From: Bradyrhizobium sp. dw_411
GTDB lineage: Bacteria; Pseudomonadota; Alphaproteobacteria; Rhizobiales; Xanthobacteraceae
Assembly: GCF_018449695.1 (NCBI RefSeq)
Contig: NZ_JAAVUY010000003.1
Span: 186,001 to 250,000 of the forward strand
DNA length: 64,000 bases
Direction: 5' to 3'
Shown here: positions 1 to 8,490 of the stretch, one piece after another
Numbering within the stretch: the first letter of the stretch is position 1
Layout: every line of letters starts with the position of its first letter
Translations under genes and position numbers: made by a program
The notes under the pieces: generated by a model
The model's database searches: none
Told to the model about the DNA's origin: nothing
Seen by the model: only the letters and a program-made list of their open reading frames with translations

Positions 1-564
1 GGCATAGGCGTGGGAATTGATGACGTCGGTCGAGGCCGAGAGATTGCCGAGCTGTGAGTAGCCGGACAGATCATTATAACCGATGGTCAGATCGTATACC
101 GGGATATTGGCAAGCGCGGCGTCGCCCTTGATCGCGGTGTAGTAGGCCTGCTGGAACTGGCCCGCGGCGGCGATGCTTGAGCTGCCATTGTAGCTGAACG
201 GCTGCACGTTCGCCTCGTTCAAACCCTCCAGCGCCACGATGCCGCCAGGATGGGTGGCTTCGAAGCTGTCCACCGACGCCAGATATTGCTGGAGTCCTGC
301 GCTACCTGCCGCCGGGATGTTGGAGGGAACAATGAAATCGAATTTGAAGCCGGCACTCGCCAACCCGTCGAGGACCGGTTGCGCCGCGGGGCTGGCGGCC
401 AGCGAATCGCGCAGCGTCGTGACGCCGAGATATTTCAGGTCGTCCACCATGAGGGCGAGGTTGTTGTAGGAACCCCAAGCGTAGCCCGCATGCGTATTGA
501 CGCCGATGGAACCAACAAAGGAGCTTGCGGACAAAATGGTTTGATCGATAGCCGAAGTGGTCAT
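1..564 (-). CDS. GH-A-like TIM-barrel protein, N-terminal part (3' end outside window)
   Basis: An open frame of 188 codons runs from an ATG at 564 to the left edge without a stop, so only the N-terminus is visible. The protein has no signal peptide (it starts MTTSAIDQTILS). The segment GVNTHAGYAW, then YLGVTTLRDS at about residues 45-54, and the LNEAN motif with Glu117, have the look of a clan GH-A glycoside hydrolase, where an Asn-Glu pair carries the acid/base. The same pattern (GVGTHQG, ELGVTAFRDD, WNEWN) occurs in the Sec-exported protein at 5755-7083. Lack of a Sec signal and proximity to a type I ABC/HlyD pair suggest, by inference, export by type I secretion; RTX repeats would be expected beyond the edge. 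A complex 500-bp upstream region precedes it. Substrate unknown. Confidence 0.7.
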   Translation of the reverse strand, partial: MTTSAIDQTILSASSFVGSIGVNTHAGYAWGSYNNLALMVDDLKYLGVTTLRDSLAASPAAQPVLDGLASAGFKFDFIVPSNIPAAGSAGLQQYLASVDSFEATHPGGIVALEGLNEANVQPFSYNGSSSIAAAGQFQQAYYTAIKGDAALANIPVYDLTIGYNDLSGYSQLGNLSASTDVINSHAYA

Positions 565-655
565 GGCCGCTCACCTGGTAGGAGGAGATTTGCTGTTGTT
601 ATTTTTCTAGCGCTCAAGTTTTCATGTTGGGTGTTGAATTTGGGTAAAACTCAAC

Positions 656-691
656 GCAACAAGCCTTCTTCGTTGAAGAAGCTCTTGTTGC
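656..691. repeat. Strong imperfect hairpin
   Basis: GCAACAAG (656-663) pairs with CTTGTTGC (684-691), and CTTCTTC (665-671) with GAAGAAG (675-681), leaving a GTT loop and a one-by-two internal loop. There is no T tract on either side, so it is not a standard terminator. It lies about 92 bases upstream of the GH-A-like start codon. Confidence 0.6.
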
Positions 692-706
692 ATGGAACTT
701 GTGCAA

Positions 707-733
707 GAAATTTCACTTCAGGAAATTTCACTT
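707..733. repeat. 12-bp direct repeat containing GAAATTTC palindromes
   Basis: GAAATTTCACTT occurs at 707-718 and again at 722-733, a 15-base period. Each copy contains the self-complementary octamer GAAATTTC, so the pair could be two operator half-sites or a duplicated binding site upstream of the gene starting at 564. Function is inferred from arrangement only. Confidence 0.5.
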
Positions 734-1063
734 GCAGCGACGAAGTTCACACCAAGGGTCTGCGCAGCGCCGTATCATTGATCCACGAATACAGTGGCGT
801 GAGCGCGGCGATCACGCGACCAAAAATATTTTGTCTGCTGAAAGTGCGCGCAAGTTGCCGCAGATGTGGGCGCAGCGGTCCTAATGCCGGGAGAATTTTC
901 GTCTGGCGCGTCGGCGCAGATTTGTCACACCGGGATTTTACGGATCACCGGGGCATGCGGAACTCGGGCAAACAATTAGACAAGAATCGCGCGTCAGATC
1001 TCTGTGGAGTCGCAAGTCGGGCGAGCGTCGGAAATCTGACGCAACAAGAAGCAGACGTTACGG

Positions 1064-1216
1064 TTAAGCCGCGCGCTGCTGACGCGTGGCGGCGAGGGGT
1101 TCCATTCCGCCAACGCGCTTGTCGGAGAAAGCCCACAACACGATCGCCGCGGCCAAAGCCGCGCAGGACAGAAAGCCCGCCGCGAAAGCAACAATTGCAA
1201 TTTGCAGAATGGTCAT
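1064..1216 (-). CDS. Small single-pass membrane protein (50 aa)
   Basis: The frame starts at ATG 1216 and ends at TAA 1064. GAGGCGACC directly before the ATG is a good ribosome-binding site. Residues 3-30 (ILQIAIVAFAAGF... to VLWAF) form one hydrophobic segment, followed by a short basic and polar tail. I do not recognise a family. A longer frame extends upstream to 1411 but its extra N-terminal part is low-complexity basic sequence and unlikely to be translated. The gene stands alone between two intergenic stretches. Confidence 0.45.
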   Translation of the reverse strand: MTILQIAIVAFAAGFLSCAALAAAIVLWAFSDKRVGGMEPLAATRQQRAA

Positions 1217-1476
1217 TGGTCGCCTCGGCCTCACGGGCGGTTTTGCTGCCGCCTTTGGGCGAGGAAACACGGAATAAATTGACGAGGTAGTAAAAACCCC
1301 CGTCACGCCGGCGCATTTCTTCTTCGTCGTTAATTTACCGCCTACGCTCAATCGCCGTCGTGACCAAAATAACGCCGGCGAGAACGCGCCATTTATTGCG
1401 CAGATTTGCATAAAAAGCGGTATTTATCGGGCCAACCGCCTATAAGATGACACATCTTCTTGGCGGAGGGGATTGT

Positions 1477-1767
1477 GTGACCACTGCGTTTTATCTGTTT
1501 CTGGGTTGGCTGATATTTAACATCGTATTTGCAGCAGGCATGTATTTCCGGCCAACGCGTAGAGCATCGGTTGACTCACATGAAGGTCCGGAATCCGGCT
1601 TGAACGCGCGTCCTCGGCGGCCGGACACAGTTGAGCTTGTCCTTGACGACGATGCGCTGGCCGCGCGCGGTGCCGCAAGTCTGCGCAGGATAAACCCGTG
1701 GCCCTCGGCCTTGAGCCGGATCATCTTTTTCGGGTTCTGGCTCGGCGACCGCCGTCATTCGATTTGA
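1477..1767 (+). CDS. Small single-pass membrane protein (96 aa)
   Basis: The favoured start is GTG 1477, preceded at proper spacing by GGCGGAGGGG; an in-frame ATG lies at 1447. Residues 4-23 (AFYLFLGWLIFNIVFAAGMY) form a membrane segment, followed by a charged soluble tail of about 70 residues. The N-terminal pattern (GWLIFN, VFAAGMYFRPTRR) resembles the 54-aa protein at 15864-16028 (AWLGLN, VAFVAIRFYVTAGKR), so they may belong to one family of small membrane proteins. Its 3' end converges on the flippase gene. Function unknown. Confidence 0.55.
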   Translation: MTTAFYLFLGWLIFNIVFAAGMYFRPTRRASVDSHEGPESGLNARPRRPDTVELVLDDDALAARGAASLRRINPWPSALSRIIFFGFWLGDRRHSI

Positions 1768-1780
1768 CGGGCAGGTTGGA

Positions 1781-3178
1781 TTAGCCGCGCCGCGCCGACG
1801 TCAGGAAATTGCCGCGCCATGCGACCAGGGCAGTGGCGATGGCCGAGAAGGCAATCTTGCCGAGGAGCCAGATCAACGGCTGCGAAGGGACAGCGCAGAG
1901 CGATCCGATCAACAGCGCCGCCACACTCGCCGTCGCCACCAGCGACCATCGCGGAACCGCTCCAAATCGGAGGATCGGACCACTCGCAAACAGCATGACA
2001 ACAGCGGTCGCGATTGCCGCTCCCGCGAGTACGTTTGAAGATGGCAAGTTCAAAGCCACGGCAGCTACCGAGAAAATCGAAACCATCACGAACTGACCCG
2101 CTGCAACCACGACCAGCCGGACCGCCGATTTCTTCAAATGCGGGACCACGGCGAGCGTGGCCTGAAGGTGAGTGTGGAGGAAGTAAAATACGGCAGCCAT
2201 TGGTGCGGCAACCAGGAAGCCGTCCAGAATGTCGGGAGGAACGAAAAGGCGTCCCGCGTCCGGAAGGAATGCAATGAGCCCGCCCAGCATCACGACAGTC
2301 GCGCAGATGACGAATTCGAACAATCGGGCCGCGACCTGTTTCGCGTCATTGGGGTTACCGTGCTCGAATGCTACGATCACTTCCGGATAATTCACCGTAT
2401 GAATCGCCGCGACCAGCACCGCGAACGGCCGCTGCATCAGATCGATCGCCATTGAAAATCCGGCGCTGGCGGCAAGGCCGGCCGCGCCAAGCTTGCTGAT
2501 GACGATGAAGCGGATCATCACCGGCACCGAAAGATGAATCACGGAAGCGCCCGCGGCGAGCATGCCGTAGCGGCAGAAATTCGCCCAATCCGCCAGCATC
2601 GTTTGCCGGGACACTCTTCGCAGCGGTGTGCGATGAATGATCAGGCCGGTAATGAGGGCTGCGATCTGGCCGCTCAGGATGCCAAAAAGCGTCGCTTCGG
2701 TGGTTCCATAGAGCAGCGCGCCGGTGATGGCGCCCGCCAGCAGCAGGCTGGCGCGCAGGATCAGCAAAATCGCTGCGGTCCCGAGCCGGCCCGAGACGCG
2801 GATCACCATGAAGGACATATCGGTGAAGCCCTGCAGCACCGACAAGGCAAGTCCGAGGACGACAACCCTCAGCGCCAGCGTGCTGGCCAGTGAGGCGACA
2901 CCGCCGAAAGAAATCAGGGCAAACGCGCTAAGCAATCCTGCGGCAAACAGCGAAAAGCGGAGCTTCGCGGCGTCTTCTCCCTTTGCTGCGGCGAGGAAGC
3001 GAACACCTGCCAATTGCAGCCATTCGAACATCAGAACGCAAAGCAACTGGCTCGAAGCCAGAGCGAGCGAAAACGACGTGTAGTGGGCCGGCAGCAGGAT
3101 ATGACTGACGGCGAAGATGAGAACGATCGCCGTGGCGCTCTGATAGATGTAACCGACGAGTGCAAGGAGCCGGATCAT
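1781..3178 (-). CDS. Wzx-like polysaccharide flippase, MATE/PST superfamily
   Basis: This 465-aa protein is almost wholly hydrophobic, with about twelve to fourteen predicted membrane segments starting at residue 3 (LLALVGYIYQSATAIVLIFA). Length and topology match O-antigen or exopolysaccharide flippases, which move undecaprenyl-linked repeat units across the inner membrane. It is the last gene of a co-directional run: outer membrane lipoprotein, glycoside hydrolase, two GT4 transferases, flippase. The upstream spacer is 86 bases. No polymerase (Wzy) is obvious nearby. Function is inferred from topology and context; the family assignment is reasonable but not residue-level. Confidence 0.7.
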   Translation of the reverse strand: MIRLLALVGYIYQSATAIVLIFAVSHILLPAHYTSFSLALASSQLLCVLMFEWLQLAGVRFLAAAKGEDAAKLRFSLFAAGLLSAFALISFGGVASLASTLALRVVVLGLALSVLQGFTDMSFMVIRVSGRLGTAAILLILRASLLLAGAITGALLYGTTEATLFGILSGQIAALITGLIIHRTPLRRVSRQTMLADWANFCRYGMLAAGASVIHLSVPVMIRFIVISKLGAAGLAASAGFSMAIDLMQRPFAVLVAAIHTVNYPEVIVAFEHGNPNDAKQVAARLFEFVICATVVMLGGLIAFLPDAGRLFVPPDILDGFLVAAPMAAVFYFLHTHLQATLAVVPHLKKSAVRLVVVAAGQFVMVSIFSVAAVALNLPSSNVLAGAAIATAVVMLFASGPILRFGAVPRWSLVATASVAALLIGSLCAVPSQPLIWLLGKIAFSAIATALVAWRGNFLTSARRG

Positions 3179-3264
3179 ATCTGATCTGGTCTATGTCGGA
3201 GCCGCTGCCGATATGGGAGCAGGGCGCAAGTCATGGCGTCTTTGATTTGCCGGATCACTTGAAG

Positions 3265-4464
3265 CTATTTCTTCGGTTGCCGCACGCGGTCGAACAGATT
3301 TCGATATTCGGTCACCACGTCGGGGAAGGTCCATTTATTCGGAGCGTTGGCTAACCGCTCGCTGATGTCAGCAATCTGTTGCGGGTTTTCGATGATCTCC
3401 AGAATGCTTCGGGTCATCGATTCCGGATCGGCCGCCGTCAGCCAGCCATTGACGCCGGGCTGAATGGCTTCCGGCATGCCCCCGAAATGCGTTCCGAGAA
3501 TGGGCCTGCCGGCCGCGCTGGCGTCCGCCACCACCAGCGGACCCGGATCTTCCCAGATCGACGGCGCAACCGCGACATCGACTTGCGCATAGAATTCTTC
3601 GGGCGAAACAAAACCTAGAAATTCGATCCGGGCGTCAGGCGCCAACTCTTTCAAGCGCTGCTGTTCGCTTTCGCTCGCGCGCCCTGCGATCACGAGCCGG
3701 ACCTTGTCCTTTGGGATAGCGGCAAATGCCCGGACGAGATTATCGATCCCCTTTTCGACCGTCAGCCGCCCGATGAATCCGAATGTGATTTCGGCGTCAG
3801 CCCGCACACGTATCTGGGGTTTCAATGTCGCCGTTGAGGCGTTGCGAATGACGGTGCGTAGCGGCGTATCCGAAAACAGGCCGAGCCTGGTATGAATATC
3901 GAGAACCCGCTGGCTCACACCGACGACCGCGTGCAATTGACGCGTGGCGCGCTTTCGATTGATCGTCAGGATTTCGCAACTGAAGCACGTCCGCTCGCAG
4001 GCGTGCCCCGCCATGAAGCGCGAGCATCGCGGGCACGTCAGGTAATAATCGTGAAGCGTGTGCACGACAGGCACGTTTTGATCGAGTGCCGATTTCCAGA
4101 TCGCGGCCGTCAGGCCCGACAAATTGTTGGAATGCATGCAATCCGGTTTGAAGGCCTGTATGCGTTTCGAAACCAGTGTCGCCGAGCTTTGCCAGTCTTC
4201 GATCGCGTGCCAGATGCCGCGCACGGGTGCACTTCGAGGCTCGGAGAAGGGAGGATAGATATTTTGAACCGGCGCCGAATAGACGGTCACGCCGTTGCAT
4301 TCTTCCACCGGCTGGTCACGCTCGGTTTCGGCGCGGACCACTTCCACGGTATCGCCGGCTTCCACGAGACTCTCTGCCAGCCGGCGTGCAAATATCTCCG
4401 CGCCGCCGACAATCTTCGGCGCTCCCGGCGTCGGGTAGATGGATGATGTTATCAGGACTCTCAT
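3265..4464 (-). CDS. GT4 family glycosyltransferase
   Basis: The 399-aa protein has the two-Rossmann-fold GT-B layout: N-terminal acceptor half beginning MRVLITSSIYPTP with a GGAE motif near residue 20, and a donor half from about residue 225 (FGFIGRLTVEKGIDNL). A cysteine-rich insert (TCPRCSRFM, CERTCFSC, residues about 140-165) is shared with the neighbour at 4528-5712 and is seen in several GT4 enzymes. The usual E-x7-E donor motif is altered: the segment reads WEDPGPLVVAD, with no second Glu at the canonical place. It probably adds a sugar to the lipid-linked repeat unit at the inner membrane. Sugar and acceptor cannot be told. Confidence 0.85.
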   Translation of the reverse strand: MRVLITSSIYPTPGAPKIVGGAEIFARRLAESLVEAGDTVEVVRAETERDQPVEECNGVTVYSAPVQNIYPPFSEPRSAPVRGIWHAIEDWQSSATLVSKRIQAFKPDCMHSNNLSGLTAAIWKSALDQNVPVVHTLHDYYLTCPRCSRFMAGHACERTCFSCEILTINRKRATRQLHAVVGVSQRVLDIHTRLGLFSDTPLRTVIRNASTATLKPQIRVRADAEITFGFIGRLTVEKGIDNLVRAFAAIPKDKVRLVIAGRASESEQQRLKELAPDARIEFLGFVSPEEFYAQVDVAVAPSIWEDPGPLVVADASAAGRPILGTHFGGMPEAIQPGVNGWLTAADPESMTRSILEIIENPQQIADISERLANAPNKWTFPDVVTEYRNLFDRVRQPKK

Positions 4465-4527
4465 CTAAGAAACCTCATCCGGAATATCTCGAGTACATGC
4501 CCGATTCATTACGGCTAAAATGAGCTT

Positions 4528-5712
4528 TCAATTTTCGTCAACGTAAATTTCCAAATATTGTCTGCTGATCGCATCAGGTGAGAACTGCTCCTTGAAACCG
4601 GATTTGATCGGTTGTCTCTGTTTCCATCTCTGCGCCTCGCCGATACTTTTGCTCATAAGTTCGGCAAGCCGCCGGTGATCGCGTGCTTCATATGAGCCGA
4701 TCAGCGCGGACATGCCGGATATTTCCGGAATGCCTCCCGCTGTGGAGCAGATCGTGGCGCAGCCATTGCTGATGCTCTCGATCAGGGTGCGCGGCAGAGG
4801 CTCGGGCCAGACCGAACTGATCAGGCAAACATCGATACTGGCATAGAAGTCACGCGCGTTGGCGAATCCGACCCACTCGATGCGATCGGTCCGGTAGCGG
4901 GCCTTGAGGTCGTTCACATAGGGTTCGGCACCAGCGCCGGCGATCTTCAATCGCCAGCCGGCATCGGGGAGCAGATCAATGGCTTTCAGGACGATATCGA
5001 TGCCTTTTTCGGCTTCAATTCGTCCGATAAATCCAAACACCAGATCGTCGCCAGAAGGACGCGTGAGGGGAACGTTGTCTCTGATGTCGGCGATATTGAA
5101 GATGACTTTGTCCGGCGTCCTGGAGAAATATCCGAGCTTATGATGGGTATCGAGCACGAAGCGGCTATTGGAAGCGACCACATCGACCAAGCGCGACGCG
5201 TAAAGATAGGGGGCGGTCATGGTTGCGCAGGCCGAGCACCGGCGCTCGCATGCCGTTCCGTTCTTGAACAGCGTAGATCTTTTGCAGGTCAGCGAGTAAT
5301 CGCGCAGCGTATGCACGATCCTGATATTGCGGCGGTTTGCCTCGGACCACAGCGAAACCGAAAATCCCGTCAGATTGTTGGTGTGCACGACATCGGGTTT
5401 TTCGATATCGAGTATCCTGCCGAACCGCCGGGCGGCCTTTCGATTCCAGGTGTCGCCAAGGTGCCATTTCAGTCGGTCCAGCAGCGCCGGTTTTTCGGGC
5501 TGGCCGAACGGCCAATAGATGTTGTCGAGCGGCACCCGGTAGACGCGGACGCCGTTGACCTCATCGACCGCCAGATCCGGCTCCTTGTTAAGGCAGACCG
5601 TCGCGACGTGGTGGCCCTTCGCGGCCAGGGATTCTGCCAATAGCGAAACGGATACCTCCGCCCCTCCCACCACGACGGGCGGATATAAGGTATTGACGAG
5701 CAGTATCCTCAA
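4528..5712 (-). CDS. GT4 family glycosyltransferase
   Basis: A 394-aa GT-B enzyme, paralogous to its downstream neighbour: it begins MRILLVNTLYPPVVVGGAEV, carries the same cysteine pattern (TCKRSTLF, CERRCSAC) near residues 143-162, and has FGFIGRIEAEKGIDIV opening the nucleotide-sugar-binding half. Here the E-x7-E motif is intact (PEPLPRTLIES). It lies 63 bases upstream of the next transferase and 42 bases downstream of the glycoside hydrolase, consistent with one operon. It likely extends the exopolysaccharide repeat unit from a nucleotide sugar; specificity is unknown. Confidence 0.88.
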   Translation of the reverse strand: MRILLVNTLYPPVVVGGAEVSVSLLAESLAAKGHHVATVCLNKEPDLAVDEVNGVRVYRVPLDNIYWPFGQPEKPALLDRLKWHLGDTWNRKAARRFGRILDIEKPDVVHTNNLTGFSVSLWSEANRRNIRIVHTLRDYSLTCKRSTLFKNGTACERRCSACATMTAPYLYASRLVDVVASNSRFVLDTHHKLGYFSRTPDKVIFNIADIRDNVPLTRPSGDDLVFGFIGRIEAEKGIDIVLKAIDLLPDAGWRLKIAGAGAEPYVNDLKARYRTDRIEWVGFANARDFYASIDVCLISSVWPEPLPRTLIESISNGCATICSTAGGIPEISGMSALIGSYEARDHRRLAELMSKSIGEAQRWKQRQPIKSGFKEQFSPDAISRQYLEIYVDEN

Positions 5713-5754
5713 CGATCGCCCCTTATTGAAGTCAGGCAGTGCCCTGGCAGGGCG

Positions 5755-7083
5755 CTACTGGGCCTGCCGTATTTCGAGATCGGGAATCGCCGATCCGTCC
5801 GCGCTCAGCAGCAGCGGTGTGCTTGAGACCGTCATCCATGTGCCGGCGGCCGATTTAGGGGAGTGACGGCAGGGATAATCGTACGTGACCTGCGGTGCGT
5901 CGTTTTTCAGCCGCACCTGGTAGTGCTTGTTCGTATTCTCGGACCAAATGGCAGCCCTGCCGCCAGAGCTTTTGATCAAGACGACATCATCGGCGAGCTT
6001 TGTTTCCTTGGCGCCAAGACTGGCGCGGATGAAGGCCCAGCTATCGCCGACGGCGCACACGGCAGGTTTCGGCGCGTTATCGAAGTGATAGAGACCAAAA
6101 TTGTCCTCCAGTTCAGCGCTGTTGGTGCCGCTGTCCTTCAATTCGTACAACGAAATGCCCTTGAGCCAGGACGGAGCGGTTGAGGCCCACAGGATCAATT
6201 GGGACATGTTGTCGGCCTGAACCTGCTCGCTGACGCCACATTTAGAGGTCGCCGTCGGCCAGCCTGTTTCAGTGACGTAGATCGGGAAATCCTGCCGTCC
6301 GCTCGCTTGCGCGACAAGATTGTGAAAGACCGTCAGCCGCTCGATGATCTCGGCGGCGGTGCGCCGCGCCGGCGAAGCGCAGTGATTGTAGAGATGGATC
6401 GAAATGCCATCTGAATATTTCAGCAGTCCGAGCTGAAGCAGGCTTTTGGTCCATTTCCAGTCGGGATCGTCGCCAATCGCCCCTATGATAAAGGGTGCGC
6501 CGGGCGCTGCTTGCTTGACCGCAGGGTAGGTCGCTTGCGCCAGCGCGAGGTAATTGTCGGCGTTGAATTCGGCATTCTGTCTGGCCGAGATATTCCACTC
6601 GTTCCAGAGCTCGAACAGCGGACGCCGGTTGGCCACGGAGTGCGCGGCGGCGATGGCATATTCGACGAAGCGCTGGCGGGCCTGATCGGTCGTCGGCGGA
6701 TTGGAGTTCGGCACGAGATAGTGACCCGATCCCAGAATCAAGACCGGCCGCGCGACCCCGGAGGTGATTTGAGCCTCAAGCCTGCCCAGCGGTGCTGCGA
6801 AACCGAGTTTGTGCCCGGGCAATTCGAAATCCGACCAGGAGAAGTCGTCGCGAAAAGCGGTGACGCCAAGCTCCTTGATCTCCTTGATATTGATCGTCGG
6901 CACATAACCGCGCTTGCTGACAACGCCTCCCATCCCCTGATGGGTGCCGACGCCGAGCAACAAGCGTTCTTCCAGCGGAACGGCATTTTGCGCGTGCACG
7001 CCATGAATAAGGAGACTGGCCACCGCAAGCGCCGCCGCCGGAATTCGAAGGACGCCCAAACCCCGACTAAGGCTTTGAAGCAT
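5755..7083 (-). CDS. Secreted clan GH-A-like glycoside hydrolase
   Basis: I chose ATG 7083 (442 aa): it follows the upstream stop by four bases, has GAGATAAACGG before it, and gives a clean Sec signal peptide (hydrophobic residues 12-28, cleavage near VHA-Q at 31-32). An upstream in-frame ATG at 7128 would overlap the upstream gene by 41 bases. WNEWN (Glu162) and YVTETGWPT (Glu272) fit the acid/base and nucleophile of clan GH-A enzymes such as families 5 and 39. Embedded in a polysaccharide operon, it probably acts in the periplasm or outside on the exported glycan. It resembles the truncated protein at 1-564 around GVGTHQG and ELGVTAFRDD. Exact GH family is unresolved. Confidence 0.82.
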   Translation of the reverse strand: MLQSLSRGLGVLRIPAAALAVASLLIHGVHAQNAVPLEERLLLGVGTHQGMGGVVSKRGYVPTINIKEIKELGVTAFRDDFSWSDFELPGHKLGFAAPLGRLEAQITSGVARPVLILGSGHYLVPNSNPPTTDQARQRFVEYAIAAAHSVANRRPLFELWNEWNISARQNAEFNADNYLALAQATYPAVKQAAPGAPFIIGAIGDDPDWKWTKSLLQLGLLKYSDGISIHLYNHCASPARRTAAEIIERLTVFHNLVAQASGRQDFPIYVTETGWPTATSKCGVSEQVQADNMSQLILWASTAPSWLKGISLYELKDSGTNSAELEDNFGLYHFDNAPKPAVCAVGDSWAFIRASLGAKETKLADDVVLIKSSGGRAAIWSENTNKHYQVRLKNDAPQVTYDYPCRHSPKSAAGTWMTVSSTPLLLSADGSAIPDLEIRQAQ

Positions 7084-7087
7084 CCGT

Positions 7088-8332
7088 TTATCTCGTGTTG
7101 AAGATTGTCGATCCGATATTGGATGCATTGGTGGTGGCCGAATTCAACGTTGTCATCAGCTTGATGAATTCGGTCGATGGCGATTCCGCGACCGAAATCA
7201 CATCGTGATCGCGCATCTTGAAATTATCCGCCTGGAACATGCCGTCAGGCTTACTCATATCGAACGCATAGACAGAGGGCGCGGTCCGGGTTGGAAACCG
7301 GGATACATCGATCCCGACATTTTCCAGGAGTTGCTTCGGTTCCGACCGATAGACATAGATCGATTTGCTGTCAGTACGGGTTCCGTCAAGGCCGCCTGAT
7401 TTCGCCAGCGCCTCGGCAAGCGACATGTCGTCATTTTCGAACGTGAAGCGGCGGTTGTTGGTGCCGCCGATCGAGCCGGGCGAGGGTGTGGCGCCAAATA
7501 CCATGTACACACGCGGCACCCGGGTCAGGAATACGGTGTCGCCGGGAGCGAGCAGGACATCTTCCTGCGGGTGGTGGATCACGCTCGACATCATCTCGTC
7601 ATAGATGCGGCCGTTACGCTTGAGCGTGATCTTGATTTCGTAAGGAGGAGATTTGGGTCCGCCCCCGCGCGCGATGGCCGACATCAGGCTGATCCCGCCG
7701 GGATCGATCGGGAAGCGCTGGGGTGTGTTGACCTCGCCAAGCACGCTGACCTGATTGCCGCGTTGTTCCGCGACCGCGACAACGGCTTGCGGATCGATTG
7801 CCCTGTCCTTGAGCCGATCGCGGATGATGTTGGAGACCGCGCGAGGGGTGAGGCCTGCAACCTTGATCGAGCCGGCGTAGGGGATATTGATATTGCCGGA
7901 TTGATCGACCTGCTGGCGCGGGATGTCGACGAAATTTCCGGGCCGCACGCCCGCTTCGCGCGGAATGAAGAGTCCGCCGGCTTGCGCTTCGTAAACGGTC
8001 ACCGTGAGAATATCGCCAACGCCGATGGTCACGTCGCGATAATTGCCGCCGGACAACTTTGAAAAGGCCGCGCCGGTGTCGTCGGTGATGGAGTTTGTCG
8101 CGCGCAGCACGTCGGGGTTGATCGGCATCAATGCGTAGGGAAGCGGTACCGATGGCGACGTAATCAGCGCAGCATTGGTTTTTGTTGCGGCCGCATCAGG
8201 CGCGTCCAGCGGCAGGAAGCCTGCGCATCCCGCGACCGATGTTGTCAGGGCAACAACTATCAAGGCGCGGCCAAGATTCCGGCCGCGAAATGTTTCCTCA
8301 GGAAACGATCTGTTACTCAACCGCATTGTCAA
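7088..8332 (-). CDS. Wza/GumB-type polysaccharide export lipoprotein
   Basis: The 414-aa protein opens the co-directional polysaccharide run. The first start is TTG 8332, with GGGGGA eight bases upstream; ATG 8326 is the alternative. A lipoprotein signal ends in SVAGC (lipidated Cys36 counting from the TTG). The poly-export domain begins about residue 97 (DVTIGVGDILTVTVYEA) and is followed by SLBB-type segments (VSVLGEVNTPQRFPI, VYMVFGATPSPGSI). Family members form the outer membrane or periplasmic channel through which capsule or exopolysaccharide leaves the cell. No Wzc-type tyrosine kinase or copolymerase is seen in the window. Confidence 0.9.
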   Translation of the reverse strand: MTMRLSNRSFPEETFRGRNLGRALIVVALTTSVAGCAGFLPLDAPDAAATKTNAALITSPSVPLPYALMPINPDVLRATNSITDDTGAAFSKLSGGNYRDVTIGVGDILTVTVYEAQAGGLFIPREAGVRPGNFVDIPRQQVDQSGNINIPYAGSIKVAGLTPRAVSNIIRDRLKDRAIDPQAVVAVAEQRGNQVSVLGEVNTPQRFPIDPGGISLMSAIARGGGPKSPPYEIKITLKRNGRIYDEMMSSVIHHPQEDVLLAPGDTVFLTRVPRVYMVFGATPSPGSIGGTNNRRFTFENDDMSLAEALAKSGGLDGTRTDSKSIYVYRSEPKQLLENVGIDVSRFPTRTAPSVYAFDMSKPDGMFQADNFKMRDHDVISVAESPSTEFIKLMTTLNSATTNASNIGSTIFNTR

Positions 8333-8490
8333 ACGCTACGTCCCCCGTTGTGTAGAATACCTATCAGCGAGATGGAGTCAGAGTCACGACACTTCGCTGC
8401 AACGCAACGCGTAAGCGGCGCGATGTGACTTTGCTGCAACTCGCTGTTCGGAATTCCCCCTCAAATATTTCGCCGCAACTAGACAACACT

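Larger units (their letters stand above)
565..1063. other. Intergenic region with hairpin and short repeats
   Basis: No convincing gene is seen here; the long plus-strand frame crossing it is antisense to the GH-A-like gene. The stretch holds a strong 36-nt hairpin (656-691), two copies of a 12-base direct repeat (707-718 and 722-733), and a 9-base inverted repeat GCGTCAGAT (991-999) / ATCTGACGC (1034-1042). It is the upstream region of the minus-strand gene starting at 564 and the downstream region of the small minus-strand gene ending at 1064. Confidence 0.6.

Noticed and set aside
250-1290. A 346-codon plus-strand open frame
   Set aside because: It is antisense to the GH-A-like gene, has a composition rich in Arg and Gly typical of high-GC shadow frames, and no family motif.
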